A stretch of DNA of 64,000 bases from an uncultured Gammaproteobacteria bacterium (GCA_958295835.1 OY282378.1:3931694-3995693); one strand, 5' to 3'. Counted from the first letter of the stretch, positions 40,508 through 51,100 are shown. A program made the numbers and translations. The notes: a model not told the origin generated them from the sequence alone.

Positions 40508-41104
40508 ATGAGCGAGCCGGCGAGACGGAGCGCGCTCGAAGGGCACTACCGGATCGGGCGGTTCGGCGCGCGTCCGGAGGATGTCCCCGGCGTCGCGCTC
40601 GCGGAGCGCCGGCCGCGGTCGCTGGTACAGGTGAACGGTGCCCCCGAATCCGGCGTACTCGCGGAGGCGCTCGGTGTATCGGACGCCGACGTGGCCCCCA
40701 ACCGAGCGTTTCATGCCGGTGCGGTGAGGTACGCGTGGAACGGTCCGGGGCAGTGGCTCGCCGAGAGCGCCGCGCACCATCCGGGCGAGCTGATCAGGCG
40801 GATCGAGGCGGCGCTCCGACCCCACGGGGCGAGCACCACCGATCTGAGCCATGCCAGAACCGTCCTGCAGGTGTCGGGAACGGCGGCGGCGGACCTGCTG
40901 GCGAAGCTCTGCCCCATCGACGTCGAGACCATGCGCGCCGGCGACAGCGCCGTGACCCTGGCCGGCCCCTTCAACGTCCAGTTGGTGAAAACGGAGGACG
41001 AGGAATTCCGGCTCTACGTCTTTCGCAGCTTCGGACTCGCGATGTGGGAGATGCTCCGGGACGAAGCGGCGGAATTCAGCGTGGAGATCGTCCCCGCCTG
41101 GTGA
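40508..41104 (+). CDS. soxG: Sarcosine oxidase subunit gamma, operon 1
   Basis: 198 residues starting MSEPARRSALEGHY, with GAGAGGGAGGTG as ribosome site. It shows the SoxG pattern: LVQVNGAPES near residue 40, GPGQWLAES, DLSHARTVLQVSG, and a C-terminal LYVFRSFGLAMWEML block. The last is typical of the GcvT-like C-terminus shared by SoxG proteins. It is a structural subunit of the heterotetramer. Confidence 0.85.
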   Translation: MSEPARRSALEGHYRIGRFGARPEDVPGVALAERRPRSLVQVNGAPESGVLAEALGVSDADVAPNRAFHAGAVRYAWNGPGQWLAESAAHHPGELIRRIEAALRPHGASTTDLSHARTVLQVSGTAAADLLAKLCPIDVETMRAGDSAVTLAGPFNVQLVKTEDEEFRLYVFRSFGLAMWEMLRDEAAEFSVEIVPAW

Positions 41105-41160
41105 CCGGAGCGGAGCGGAACCATGAGGCGCGTTCCCGGCCTCGACGAGCCGAAGGAGGC

Positions 41161-41838
41161 TCAGCCCGCGCGCGGCACCGTCACCCCGATGAGGCTGTCC
41201 CGGGTGACGAGCCTTGCCAGCGCCTCTTCGCTCATGCCTTCGGTGCCGGCCGGGCGCATGGGCAGGATCATGTACCGCATGTCGGCGGTGCTGTCGTGGA
41301 CGTGGATCCGCGAATCGGGGTCGAGATCGGTCCCGAATTCGGCCAGCACCCGGCGCGGCTCGCGCACCGCCCGGCTGCGGTAGCTGCGTGACTTGTACCA
41401 GTCGGGCGGAAGACCGAGCAGGAAGCGCGGATAGCACGAGCACAGGGTGCATACCACGAGGTTGTGAGTCTCGGGGGTGTTCTCCATCACCAGGATCGGG
41501 ATGGGTCCGAGGTCGATGCCGAGTTCCGCCGCGGCTGCCTTCGAATCCGCCAGCAACCGCTCGCGAAAGCCGCCGTCCACCCAGGCGCGAGCCACGAGCC
41601 GCGCTCCGCGGGCCGGGGTGAGGGCATCCATGCGCTCGATCTGTGCGCGCATGTCGTCCGCGCTGACGACCCCCTTCTCGACGAGGAGCGAGACCACCGC
41701 CATCTGCATGACCTGGTGGTAGGCGAGGGGGGTATCTTCGAGATCCGGCCGGGGAGGGTGACGATGGGTCGGGTCCGAGTCGTACCCGTCGTGTCCGTGC
41801 GCATGAGCGGGTCCGCCGGTATGTTCGTGCTGGCTCAT
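41161..41838 (-). CDS. Cobalt-type nitrile hydratase subunit alpha
   Basis: 225 residues from the ATG at 41838. A His-rich N-terminus (HEHTGGPAHAHGHDG) precedes the catalytic domain. The metal claw is VCTLCSCYP near residue 118; the CTLCSC form with Thr indicates the Co(III) type. LPPDWYKSRSYRSRAVREPR follows, as in nitrile hydratases rather than thiocyanate hydrolases. The last gene of a three-gene set read from 42460, it overlaps the upstream subunit by 4 bp. No activator or P47K-type metallochaperone gene is in the window. Confidence 0.85.
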   Translation of the reverse strand: MSQHEHTGGPAHAHGHDGYDSDPTHRHPPRPDLEDTPLAYHQVMQMAVVSLLVEKGVVSADDMRAQIERMDALTPARGARLVARAWVDGGFRERLLADSKAAAAELGIDLGPIPILVMENTPETHNLVVCTLCSCYPRFLLGLPPDWYKSRSYRSRAVREPRRVLAEFGTDLDPDSRIHVHDSTADMRYMILPMRPAGTEGMSEEALARLVTRDSLIGVTVPRAG

Positions 41839-42143
41839 GTCGAGTCTCCCGAGGGGGATTCCAGCCAGTGCTCGTAGATCTCGATCTCCACGCGGTCGCG
41901 CTCGCATCCGTCGTAGCCCGGCCACAGCGAGCGGCTTGCGAAGCCGACTCGATAGAGCACCTCGTACACCGCTTCCGTATTGCCGTATGCGAGCTGCTCG
42001 GGGTTGCGGAATCGGCCGCAGATTCGCTCGATCTCGCCGGTCTTCCCGCGGCAGTACCAGGGGGTGCGCACATGTCCGGGAGGAAAGCGTCCGTACACCC
42101 GGACCCGCGCGCCGGGGGCGAACCGCGGAGCCGGGCCGGTCAT
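41835..42143 (-). CDS. Nitrile hydratase beta subunit, C-terminal half as a separate gene
   Basis: 102 residues from the ATG at 42143. It has the SH3-like C-terminal domain of nitrile hydratase beta: RFAPGARVRVYGRFPPGHVR, TPWYCRGKTGEIERICG, LYRVGFASRSLWP and a final VEIEIYEHWLE. It lacks the helical N-terminal half, which is the next gene upstream. Such splitting is known in thiocyanate hydrolase and in toyocamycin nitrile hydratase. It overlaps both neighbours by 4 bp. Confidence 0.82.
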   Translation of the reverse strand: MTGPAPRFAPGARVRVYGRFPPGHVRTPWYCRGKTGEIERICGRFRNPEQLAYGNTEAVYEVLYRVGFASRSLWPGYDGCERDRVEIEIYEHWLESPSGDST

Positions 42144-42460
42144 CGCAGCGCCTCCCGCCGGCCGGACTCGATCTCGGCCATGCGCGCGCCCAGCTCGCCG
42201 ACCTCGATGATCTTCTTCTCGAGCAGGATGTTGGTCATGGAGGCCATCCACCGTTCGTAGTAGCCGTAGCGCTCGTAGGCATCGGCGCCGAGCTCTTCGA
42301 TCCCGCGGCGAAGCTCGTCCACGCAGAGAATCTTCCGCTGTCCCAGGAGCACCATGAGCGCATCCACGCGCTTCTCCCATGGAGCCTTGTCGTGCTCACC
42401 CCGATCGATGGCGCCGGCGTCCAGCCCCCCCATGTCGTGGTGGCGGCGTGCGTCGTTCAT
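42140..42460 (-). CDS. Nitrile hydratase beta subunit, N-terminal half as a separate gene
   Basis: 106 residues starting MNDARRHHDMGGLDAG, the HDMGGx start typical of nitrile hydratase beta. It continues as helices: APWEKRVDALMVLLGQRKIL and YERWMASMTNILLEK. First gene of the three-subunit set, it begins 21 bp after ahcY and is probably co-transcribed with it. Confidence 0.8.
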   Translation of the reverse strand: MNDARRHHDMGGLDAGAIDRGEHDKAPWEKRVDALMVLLGQRKILCVDELRRGIEELGADAYERYGYYERWMASMTNILLEKKIIEVGELGARMAEIESGRREALR

Positions 42461-42481
42461 GGTTGGATCCTCCTCGGCGGC

Positions 42482-43777
42482 TCAGTACCGGTAGTGCTCC
42501 GGCTTGAACGGCCCGGCCGGGTCGACGCCGATGTACGCCGACTGCCTTTCGTTCAGCTTCGTGAGCCTGACCCCCAGCTTGTCGAGGTGCAGTGCAGCGA
42601 CCCTCTCGTCGAGATGCTTGGGCAGCACGTACACCCGTCTCTCGTAGCGCTCGGGGTATCGCCACAGCTCGATCTGCGCAAGCACCTGGTTGGTGAACGA
42701 TGCGCTCATCACGAAGCTCGGATGCCCGGTGGCGCAGCCGAGGTTGACGAGCCTTCCTTCGGCGAGAACGATGAGTCGGCGGCCGTCCGGGAGCTCGACC
42801 TCGTCGACCTGCGGCTTCACGTTGTGCCACCGGTAGTTGCGTAGCGCCTCGATCTGGATCTCCGAATCGAAGTGGCCGATGTTGCACACGATCGCCCGGT
42901 CCTTCATCCGCCGCAGGTGATCGATGGTGATCACGTCGACGTTGCCGGTCGCGGTCACGAAGATGTCCCCTACCGGCGCGACCTCGTCCATCGTGCGGAC
43001 CTCGTAACCCTGCATCGCCGCCTGGAGGGCGCAGATCGGATCGATCTCGGTGACCACGACCCGCGCGCCCTGGCTTCTCAGGCTCTGCGCCGAGCCCTTG
43101 CCGACGTCGCCGAATCCGCAGACCACCGCGACCTTCCCGGCAACCATGACGTCGGTGGCCCGCTTGATGCCGTCGACCAGGCTTTCGCGGCATCCGTAGA
43201 GGTTGTCGAACTTCGACTTCGTGACCGAATCGTTGACGTTGATGGCCGGGGCCAGAAGGGCGCCGGCCTTCTCCATGTCGTAGAGGCGCTGCACGCCGGT
43301 GGTGGTCTCCTCCGACAGACCGCGCACGCCGTCCATCAACGCCGGGAACTTCTCGTGCATGACCGCGGTCAGGTCGCCGCCGTCGTCGAGGATCATGTTC
43401 GGGCGCCAGTCCCCTGGACCCTCGATGGTGCGGTCGATGCACCACCAGAACTCATCTTCCGACTCGTTCTTCCACGCGAAGACCGGGATGCCGGCCGCCG
43501 CCACCGCCGCCGCGGCCTGATCCTGGGTGGAGAAGATGTTGCACGAGCTCCAGCGGACCTCGGCGCCGAGCGCGGTCAGGGTCTCGATGAGCACCGCGGT
43601 CTGGATCGTCATGTGCAGGCATCCGGCGATCCGCGCCCCGGCGAGCGGCTGCTCCGCGCCGTAGTCATCCCGCAACGCCATCAGACCGGGCATCTCCGTC
43701 TCGGCGATGGCGATCTCCTTCCGTCCCCATCCGGCGAGGGCCGGATCCTTGATTTTGAAGTCTTCGCTGGCCGTCAT
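42482..43777 (-). CDS. ahcY: Adenosylhomocysteinase
   Basis: 431 residues that hydrolyse S-adenosylhomocysteine to adenosine and homocysteine. The motifs include CLHMTIQTAVLIETL, SSCNIFSTQDQAAAA and the NAD-binding VCGFGDVGKGSAQSL. The C-terminal end KPEHYRY is invariant in the family and contributes Lys/Tyr to the NAD site. It lies between metK and the nitrile hydratase genes on the same strand, forming a methyl-cycle cluster with metK and metF. Confidence 0.96.
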   Translation of the reverse strand: MTASEDFKIKDPALAGWGRKEIAIAETEMPGLMALRDDYGAEQPLAGARIAGCLHMTIQTAVLIETLTALGAEVRWSSCNIFSTQDQAAAAVAAAGIPVFAWKNESEDEFWWCIDRTIEGPGDWRPNMILDDGGDLTAVMHEKFPALMDGVRGLSEETTTGVQRLYDMEKAGALLAPAINVNDSVTKSKFDNLYGCRESLVDGIKRATDVMVAGKVAVVCGFGDVGKGSAQSLRSQGARVVVTEIDPICALQAAMQGYEVRTMDEVAPVGDIFVTATGNVDVITIDHLRRMKDRAIVCNIGHFDSEIQIEALRNYRWHNVKPQVDEVELPDGRRLIVLAEGRLVNLGCATGHPSFVMSASFTNQVLAQIELWRYPERYERRVYVLPKHLDERVAALHLDKLGVRLTKLNERQSAYIGVDPAGPFKPEHYRY

Positions 43778-43974
43778 CTCTCTCGCTTCACTGGTGGATC
43801 AATCGTTTATCCGACGCCGGAACCGGCGGATGCGCCGTCCGGCGCCGGGAATTCGTTCGGCTCCTGATCCCTCGACGCCGGAGCTCCCGGAGCGCGCCGC
43901 TCCCAGGTTCACGACAGGCGCCCGGTTCCGACCATGCCGGGCCGGGGTCGTGGCCGTATCGCTCCCGACCCGGC

Positions 43975-45141
43975 TCACGCTCCGAATGCGCTCTTCAGGT
44001 CGGGAACCAGATCGGTCCGCTCCCAGGAGAAGCCTCCGTCAGCGTCCGGCTCGCGGCCGAAGTGGCCGTATGCCGAGGTGCGCCCGTAGATCGGCCGGCT
44101 GAGGCCGAGCCGCTCGCGGATGCCTCGGGGCGACAGGTCCACGAGCTCCCGCAGCACGTCCGACAGCTTCGATTCGTCGGCGCGCCCCGTCCCGCCGGTG
44201 TCGACGTAGACGGACAGCGGCTTCGACACCCCGATGGCGTAGGCGACCTGGATCGTGCAGCGCTCGGCCAGGCCGGCGGCGACGACGTTCTTCGCGAGGT
44301 AGCGGGCGGCGTAGGCGGCCGAGCGGTCCACCTTGGAGGGGTCCTTGCCGGAGAACGCGCCTCCGCCGTGGGGGGCCGAGCCGCCGTAGGTGTCGACGAT
44401 GATCTTGCGGCCGGTGAGCCCGCAGTCGCCGTCGGGTCCGCCGATGACGAACCTGCCGGTGGGGTTGACGTAGAACTCCTCCTCCGGGCACATCCATCCG
44501 TCCGGCAGCACCTCTTCGACGTAAGGGCGGACAAGCTCCCGCACCTGCGCCTGATCGAGCGATTCGTAGTGCTGGGTGGACACCACCACAGAGGTCGCCC
44601 CGACGGGCTTCCCGTCCTCGTAACGCAACGTGACCTGGCTCTTCGAATCCGGGCCAAGGCCCGCGACCTCGCCCGCGCGCCGCGCCTCGGACAGGCGCAT
44701 GAGGATCCGGTGCGAGTAGTGGATGGGGGCCGGCATCAGCGCCGGCGTCTCGCGGCATGCGTACCCGAACATCAGGCCCTGGTCGCCCGCCCCCTCGTCC
44801 TTGTTCCCGGACGCATCGACGCCCTGGGCGATGTCACCGGACTGCTTGTGGAGGTGGACCTGGACAGCCGCGCGTTCCCAGTGGAATCCGTCCTGCTCGT
44901 AGCCGATGTCGCGGATCGCCTCGCGCGCGCCGTCCTCGACGTCCTTGCTGCCGATCGACTCGGGACCTCTCACCTCTCCGGCGATCACGACGAGGTTCGT
45001 CGTACACAGCGTCTCGCACCCGACGCGCGATCCGGCGTCGGCGGCGAGGTACAGATCGACGACGGTGTCGGAGATTCGATCGCAGACCTTGTCCGGATGT
45101 CCTTCCGAGACCGACTCGCTCGTGAACAGGTGGCTTGCCAT
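43975..45141 (-). CDS. metK: S-adenosylmethionine synthase
   Basis: 388 residues from the ATG at 45141 (MASHLFTSESVSEGHPDKVC). The invariant GAGDQGLMFGYA and the P-loop GGGAFSGKDPSKVDRSAAY are present. The start follows directly after the family's SxHLFTSESV opening, and an upstream in-frame extension to 45270 is not credible. About 200 bp separate it from ahcY; I looked there for an SAH riboswitch and did not find a convincing one. Confidence 0.96.
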   Translation of the reverse strand: MASHLFTSESVSEGHPDKVCDRISDTVVDLYLAADAGSRVGCETLCTTNLVVIAGEVRGPESIGSKDVEDGAREAIRDIGYEQDGFHWERAAVQVHLHKQSGDIAQGVDASGNKDEGAGDQGLMFGYACRETPALMPAPIHYSHRILMRLSEARRAGEVAGLGPDSKSQVTLRYEDGKPVGATSVVVSTQHYESLDQAQVRELVRPYVEEVLPDGWMCPEEEFYVNPTGRFVIGGPDGDCGLTGRKIIVDTYGGSAPHGGGAFSGKDPSKVDRSAAYAARYLAKNVVAAGLAERCTIQVAYAIGVSKPLSVYVDTGGTGRADESKLSDVLRELVDLSPRGIRERLGLSRPIYGRTSAYGHFGREPDADGGFSWERTDLVPDLKSAFGA

Positions 45142-45329
45142 GACGGGTTCCTGATGATGTGTCAAAGAGGGGATGTTCCGGCGAAGCCGGCGAGCCGGAC
45201 AGGCTGGTCCGACGGAGCCGGAACCAGGGAGCCGGGCATGGGTGTCTTCGATATTCTGCCTGAGATTCAATCGTCAGGGGATGGTCGTCGGCGAGGCCGG
45301 TGTCGAATTCGCGCGCCGTCTCCGGAGGG

Positions 45330-46202
45330 TCAGCGTACCCCGGCCGCTTCGAGGATGCCCGGGACCTTGTCTTCCCACCCGATCGCCATCACGTGCACGC
45401 CCCGGCACATCGGGCGGATCTCCGCGATGATCGAGGCCGAAATCTCGCTGCTCGTCGCGGCCCGGTCGTCCGCGTCCGCGATCTTCCGGATCAACGCTTC
45501 CGGGACCTCGATGCCCGGCACGTGCTCGTTCATGTAGGCGGCCATCTTCGGGGACTTCACCGGAAGGATCCCGGCGAGGAGGCGAATGCCCAGCGGCTCC
45601 ACCCGCTTCACGAACCGCTCGAATGCCCCCGGCTCGTAGACCGCCTGGGTCTGGAAGAACGTCGCGCCCGCCTCGCGCTTCTCGACCATCCGGTCGATCT
45701 CCTTGTCGAGATCCCCGGCTCCGGGGTTGACCACCGCGCCGATGCAGAACTCCGGCGACCCGTCCAGGGCGTTGCCGGCCATGTCCGTCCCCCCGCTCAT
45801 GCCCGCGGCGGCGCGAATGATCGACGCGGATACGACGTCGAAGACGCCCTTCGCCTCGGGGTGGTCTCCGTTCTTCGGCGGATCGCCTCCCATGAAGGCG
45901 ATGTTCCGTACCCCCAGGGCCCAGGCGCCGAGCAGATCCGCCTGGATCGCGATCCGGTTCCGGTCACGGCCCGTGATCTGCATGATCGGCTCTACTCCGT
46001 GGTCGAGCAGGAGGTGGGAGACCGCCATCGGGGCCATCGCCATGCGCGCGGCGTGGGAGTCGGTGACGTTGAACGCGTCGACGTGGCGGCTCAAGCCTCG
46101 CGCGCGCTCCAGCAGTGGTTCCAGCGACGTGCCCTTCGGCGGCGTCAGCTCGCTGGTGACGACGAATCCATCGCCGTCGAGTGCGGTTCTCAGGTGACTC
46201 AC
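45330..46202 (-). CDS. metF: Methylenetetrahydrofolate reductase-like protein
   Basis: 290 residues from the GTG at 46202, with GGGAG 8 bp upstream. A TIM-barrel MTHFR (PF02219) pattern is seen: FVVTSELTPPKG at the start, VSHLLLDHGVEPIMQITGRD, IAFMGGDPPKNGDHPEA, and GATFFQTQAVYEP. It reduces 5,10-methylene-THF to 5-methyl-THF. That substrate is what sarcosine oxidase makes from the methyl group, linking the sox operons to methionine synthesis. Confidence 0.85.
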   Translation of the reverse strand: MSHLRTALDGDGFVVTSELTPPKGTSLEPLLERARGLSRHVDAFNVTDSHAARMAMAPMAVSHLLLDHGVEPIMQITGRDRNRIAIQADLLGAWALGVRNIAFMGGDPPKNGDHPEAKGVFDVVSASIIRAAAGMSGGTDMAGNALDGSPEFCIGAVVNPGAGDLDKEIDRMVEKREAGATFFQTQAVYEPGAFERFVKRVEPLGIRLLAGILPVKSPKMAAYMNEHVPGIEVPEALIRKIADADDRAATSSEISASIIAEIRPMCRGVHVMAIGWEDKVPGILEAAGVR

Positions 46203-46546
46203 GACGTTGCTCCCACAGGCGTCCGACTCGCCGGGAAGGCGCCCGGAGGCCGCGATGCGACATGGCCGGGCGCGAGGATACGGCATCACCCTCGCGTCCG
46301 CCAATCGCAAGCCCGATGCGGCGGCAGGCGCACCGGAACGGGACGTTGTCCGCATGCACGGCGAGCCCGCGGCCGATTGACGGCAGGGGACGTCTCCGGT
46401 GGAAGATCATGCCATGCCGGATCCGTGCCGCGAGGGTCCGCGGGCCGGTTCCCGCGTTTCCGTGGCACGCCGACGCCCGTATCCTTACACTGCCCGGCCG
46501 CCCCTGCGGCGGAGACGGCAGACGACGGAGATTGGCTGCTTCGACG
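46203..46546. other. Divergent intergenic region between metF and sox operon 2
   Basis: 344 bp that must carry the promoters of metF (minus) and soxB2 (plus). The minus frame is open back to 46355, but without a better start. I see no clear operator or riboswitch. Confidence 0.4.
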
Positions 46547-47794
46547 ATGCGATACTCGATCTTCTCCCTTGCTCGCAACGCGCTCGGCCATCATGAGGGC
46601 TGGCCGGCCGCATGGCGCAGTCCCGAGCCGAAGCAGTCCTACGACGTCGTCATCGTGGGCGGCGGCGGCCACGGGCTCGCGACCGCGTACTACCTCGCGG
46701 CGCTGCACGGCATCAGGGACGTCGCGGTGCTCGAGAAGGGCTGGCTGGGCGGTGGGAACACCGGCCGCAACACCACCATCATCCGGTCGAACTATCTATG
46801 GGACGAGAGCGCCCACCTCTACGAGCATTCGCTGAAGCTCTACGAGGGGCTCAGCCGGGAGCTCAACTTCAACATCATGCTGAGCCAGCGCGGGGTGCTC
46901 AACCTCGCGCACAACCTCCACGACCTGCGCGAGCTGTCGCAGCGGGTCAACGCGATCCGGTTGAACGGCATCGATTCGGAAGTGCTCACGCCGCCGCAGA
47001 TCAAGGCCATGGTTCCCATCCTCGACACCTCGCCGGACGTTCGCTACCCGGTGCTGGGCGCATCGCTCCAGCGCCGCGGCGGGGTCGCCCGCCACGACGC
47101 CGTCGCCTGGGGGTTCGCACGCGGCGCCGATGCCCGCGGCGTCGACATCATCCAGAACTGCGAGGTGACCGGCATCCGGCAGCGCAACGGCGCGGTGGAG
47201 GGGGTCGAGACCTCGCGGGGTTACATCAGGGCCAGGAAGGTGGGGGTCGTCGTGGCCGGGCACGCCAGCGTCCTCGCGGCAATGGCCGGATTCAGGCTCC
47301 CGATCGAGAGCCATCCGTTGCAGGCGCTGGTGTCGGAGCCGATCAAGCCGATCCACCACTCGGTGGTGATGTCGAACGCGGTCCACGTCTACGTCAGCCA
47401 GTCCGACAAGGGCGAGCTGGTGATCGGGGCGGGGATCGACGGGTACGACTCCTACGCGCAGCGCGGCAGCTTCCCGGTCATCGAGGACCAGATGGGCGCC
47501 CTGGTCGAGCTGTTCCCGATCTTCTCCCGGCTGAAGATGCTCCGGCACTGGGCAGGGATCGTCGATACCTGCCCGGACGCGAGCCCGATCATCTCGAAGA
47601 CGCCGGTGAAACATCTCTACTTCAACTGCGGATGGGGCACCGGGGGGTTCAAGGCGACGCCCGGCTCCGGATGGGTCTTCGCGCACACCATCGCCCACGA
47701 CGCGCCCCACGCCCTGAATGCCGCGTTCACCCTCGATCGTTTCGCGAGCGGCGCGCTCATCGACGAGCACGGCGCCGCCGCGGTCGCGCACTGA
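46547..47794 (+). CDS. soxB: Sarcosine oxidase subunit beta, operon 2
   Basis: 415 residues from the ATG at 46547. VVIVGGGGHGLATAYYLAA and WLGGGNTGRNTTIIRSNYLW match operon 1, as does GWGTGGFKATPGSGW near the end. About two thirds of residues appear identical to the 35492 copy by eye, so the two are old paralogues, not a fresh duplication. It leads a compact soxBDAG operon. Confidence 0.93.
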   Translation: MRYSIFSLARNALGHHEGWPAAWRSPEPKQSYDVVIVGGGGHGLATAYYLAALHGIRDVAVLEKGWLGGGNTGRNTTIIRSNYLWDESAHLYEHSLKLYEGLSRELNFNIMLSQRGVLNLAHNLHDLRELSQRVNAIRLNGIDSEVLTPPQIKAMVPILDTSPDVRYPVLGASLQRRGGVARHDAVAWGFARGADARGVDIIQNCEVTGIRQRNGAVEGVETSRGYIRARKVGVVVAGHASVLAAMAGFRLPIESHPLQALVSEPIKPIHHSVVMSNAVHVYVSQSDKGELVIGAGIDGYDSYAQRGSFPVIEDQMGALVELFPIFSRLKMLRHWAGIVDTCPDASPIISKTPVKHLYFNCGWGTGGFKATPGSGWVFAHTIAHDAPHALNAAFTLDRFASGALIDEHGAAAVAH

Positions 47795-47813
47795 GCGGGG
47801 GAGGGCATTCCGG

Positions 47814-48113
47814 GTGCTGCTGATCGAGTGTCCATGGTGCGGGCCGCGCGAGGAGAGCGAGTTCCACTGCGGGGGCGAGGCGCACATCGTCCGCCCGCTG
47901 CACCCCGAGCAGCTCTCGGATCCCGAGTGGGCGGACTACCTGTTCATGCGTTCCAATCCGAAGGGGCCGCATCGTGAACGATGGGTTCACGAGGCCGGCT
48001 GCGGGCGGTGGTTCAACGTCGAGCGCGATACCGTCACCCACGAGATCACCGCGGTGTACCGCATGGGCGGGCCGCCACCGAATCCGTCCGCGGCGCCCGG
48101 AAGGAAGCGATGA
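47814..48113 (+). CDS. soxD: Sarcosine oxidase subunit delta, operon 2
   Basis: 99 residues starting at GTG (LLIECPWCGPREESEF). ECPWC and the later HEAGCGRWFNV supply the zinc ligands. It overlaps soxA2 by 4 bp, so no mini-ORF intervenes here. Confidence 0.9.
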   Translation: MLLIECPWCGPREESEFHCGGEAHIVRPLHPEQLSDPEWADYLFMRSNPKGPHRERWVHEAGCGRWFNVERDTVTHEITAVYRMGGPPPNPSAAPGRKR

Positions 48114-51100
48114 CCGACACGCCCTTCAGGCTTCCTTCCGGCGGGCGCATCGACCGCGGGAGCCCCGTGAGCTTCTCGTTCGACGGTGAGCGGTACACCG
48201 GCTATGCCGGGGACACGCTCGCCTCCGCGCTCCTCGTCCACGGCGTGCGCCTGGTCGGACGGAGCTTCAAGTACCACCGCCCGCGCGGGGTGGTGACCGA
48301 TGGCGTCGAGGAGCCCAACGCGCTCGTACAGCTCGGCATCGGCGCGTCCGGCGAGCCGAACGCGCGGGCGACCCAGGTGGAGATCCACGACGGGCTGGCC
48401 GCCGCGAGCCAGAACCGCTGGCCGAGCCTCGGGTTCGACGCCGGGGCGGTGAACGGACTGCTCAGCGCCCTGATTCCGGCCGGGTTCTACTACAAGACCT
48501 TCATGTGGCCCGGACGGTGGTGGATGAAGTACGAGTACTTCATCCGGCGGGCGGCCGGGCTCGGGCGTGCCCCCACCGGACCGGATCCGGATACCTACGA
48601 CAAGTCCTGGGCCCACTGCGACATCCTGGTGGTCGGAGCCGGCCCGAGCGGGCTGGCCGCGGCTCATGCCGCGGGCCGGACCGGCGCGCGGGTGCTCCTG
48701 GTCGATGAACGGCCCGAGCCCGGCGGTCATCTGCCGGGCACCAGTCAATCGATCGACGATGCGCCGGCCGAGGAGTGGGTCTCGGCCATGGTGTCCGATC
48801 TCGCGGCGATGGAAGAGGTGCGGATCCTGCCGCGGGCCACCGCCCTCGGGTACTACGATCACAACTACCTCACCGTGCTGGAGCGCCGTACCGACCATCT
48901 TCCGTATCGCGAGCGCCGCGACCGGGTCCGCCAGCGCCTGTGGAAGGTGCGCGCGAAGCAGGTGGTGCTCGCCACCGGAGCGCATGAGCGCCCCCTGGTG
49001 TTCAGGAACAACGACCGCCCGGGGGTGATGCTGGCATCGGCGGCCCGGAGCTACGTCAACCGGTACGCGGTGCGCCCCGGCACCAGCGCGGTGGTGTTCA
49101 CCAACAACGACACCGCCTACGACTCCGCCCTCGACCTCGCCGACGCCGGCTTGCGCGTAGTGCTGGCCGACGTCCGGACCGGGCTGTCGGACGCCCGGCG
49201 CTCGCAGTTGCGGCGCCGGGGCATCGAGTTGCTGGCGGGACACGCGATCACCGACGTGCGGGGCGCGAAGGCGGTGACCGGCGTCTCGGTCGCGGCGCTG
49301 AACTCCTCCGCATCCGCGTACGCCGGCGGGCACCGGAAGATTCGATGCGATCTCGTATGCATGTCCGGCGGCTGGAATCCGGCGATCCATCTCTTCTCCC
49401 AGTCCGGCGGCCGGCTCGCGTTCGACGAGGCCAGGGGCGCCTTCGTTCCCGGCGAAGCACGCCAGGCGCAGTTCTCGGCCGGCGGCTGCAACGGGACCGG
49501 GGCACTCGCATTCGCCTTGTCCGAGGGACGCGAGGCGGGGAAGGCGGCCGCCGCGGCCTGTGGGTTCCGGAAACGGGGGGGCACCTCGCTGCCGAAGGTC
49601 GACGTCGTGGAGGAGACCCCGATCAGGCTGCTCTGGACCGTGCCCTCGCGCCATCCCGGCCGCCGGCTCGACAAGCACTTCGTCGATTTCCAGAACGACG
49701 TCACCGCGGCCGACGTCGCACTCGCGGCGCGCGAGGGCTACCGCTCGGTCGAGCATCTGAAGCGTTACACGACGGCCGGAATGGGCACGGATCAGGGCAA
49801 GACGAGCAACGTGAACGCACTGGCGATCCTCTCCGAGACCCTGGGCGCGGACATTGCCGCCACCGGCACCACCACGTTCCGCCCGCCCTACGTCCCGGCG
49901 ACCTTCGGCGCGCTCGCCGGCCGGGACGTCGGCGAGCTCTCCGATCCGGTCCGCACCACGCCGATGCACCAGTGGCACGTGGAGCAGGGCGCGGCATTCG
50001 AGGACGTCGGGCAGTGGAAGCGGCCGTGGTACTACCCCCGCGACGGCGAGTCGATGCGCGAGGCCGTCGATCGGGAGTGTCTCGCCGCGCGCGATTCCGT
50101 CGGCATTCTGGATGCATCGACGCTGGGCAGGATCGACGTCCAGGGACCGGACGCGGCCGAGTTCCTCGAACGGATTTATACGAACGGGTGGAAGCGGCTC
50201 GCGGTCGGGCGATGCCGGTACGGTCTGATGTGCACCGAGGACGGCATGGTCTTCGACGACGGCGTCACCCTGCGGCTCGGGGAGCACCGCTTCCTCGTGC
50301 ACACCACCAGCGGCAACGCGGCCCGGGTGCTCGCCTGGATGGAGGAGTGGCTGCAGACGGAGTGGCCCGATCTCGACGTGTACTGCAACTCGGTGACCGA
50401 GCAGCTCGCGACCGCCTCGATCTCGGGACCGTTCGCACGGCAGCTTCTCACGGAGCTGACCACCGACGTCGAGCTCGGCAGGGACGCCTTTCCGTTCATG
50501 AGCTGGCGCGACGGGCACGTGGCGGGACTCCCGGCCCGGGTGGCCCGGGTCTCGTTCACCGGCGAATCGTCGTTCGAGGTGAGTGTGCCCTCGGGCTACG
50601 GCCTCTCGCTGTGGACGGCGTTGATGCACAGCGGCCAGCGCTACGGGATCACCCCCTACGGCACGGAGGCGATGCACGTCCTGCGGGCGGAGAGGGGGTT
50701 CATCATCGCCGGGCAGGACACCGACGGCACGGTGACCCCGATCGATCTGGGCATGGAGTGGATCGTCAGCCGGAGCAAGGACTTCATCGGCAAGCGGTCG
50801 CTCGGCCGCGCGGACACCATGCGAGCGGACCGCAAGCAGCTCGTGGGACTGCTGACCGACGATCCCGAGGAAGTGCTGCCCGAGGGGGGGCAGATCGTGG
50901 ACACCGTGACCGAGCCTCCGATGCGCATGATCGGTCACGTCACCTCGAGCTACTTCAGCGCCAATCTCGGACGGTCCATCGCCCTTGCACTCGTTCGGGG
51001 CGGCCGCGACCGTCATGGCGAGCCGGTGATGGTCCCGCTGGAGCGGGCGGTGGTGCCCGCGCGCATCACCGAGCCGCGGTTCTTCGACCCCGAGGGGAAG

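Noticed and set aside
43778..43974. Possible SAH riboswitch in the ahcY leader
   Set aside because: The leader was read on the minus strand; I could not find the conserved SAH-aptamer core, only GC-rich hairpins. A covariance-model search would decide.
45142..45329. Possible SAM riboswitch upstream of metK
   Set aside because: No recognisable SAM-I, SAM-II or SAM/SAH core; the GC-rich repeats there form only generic hairpins.
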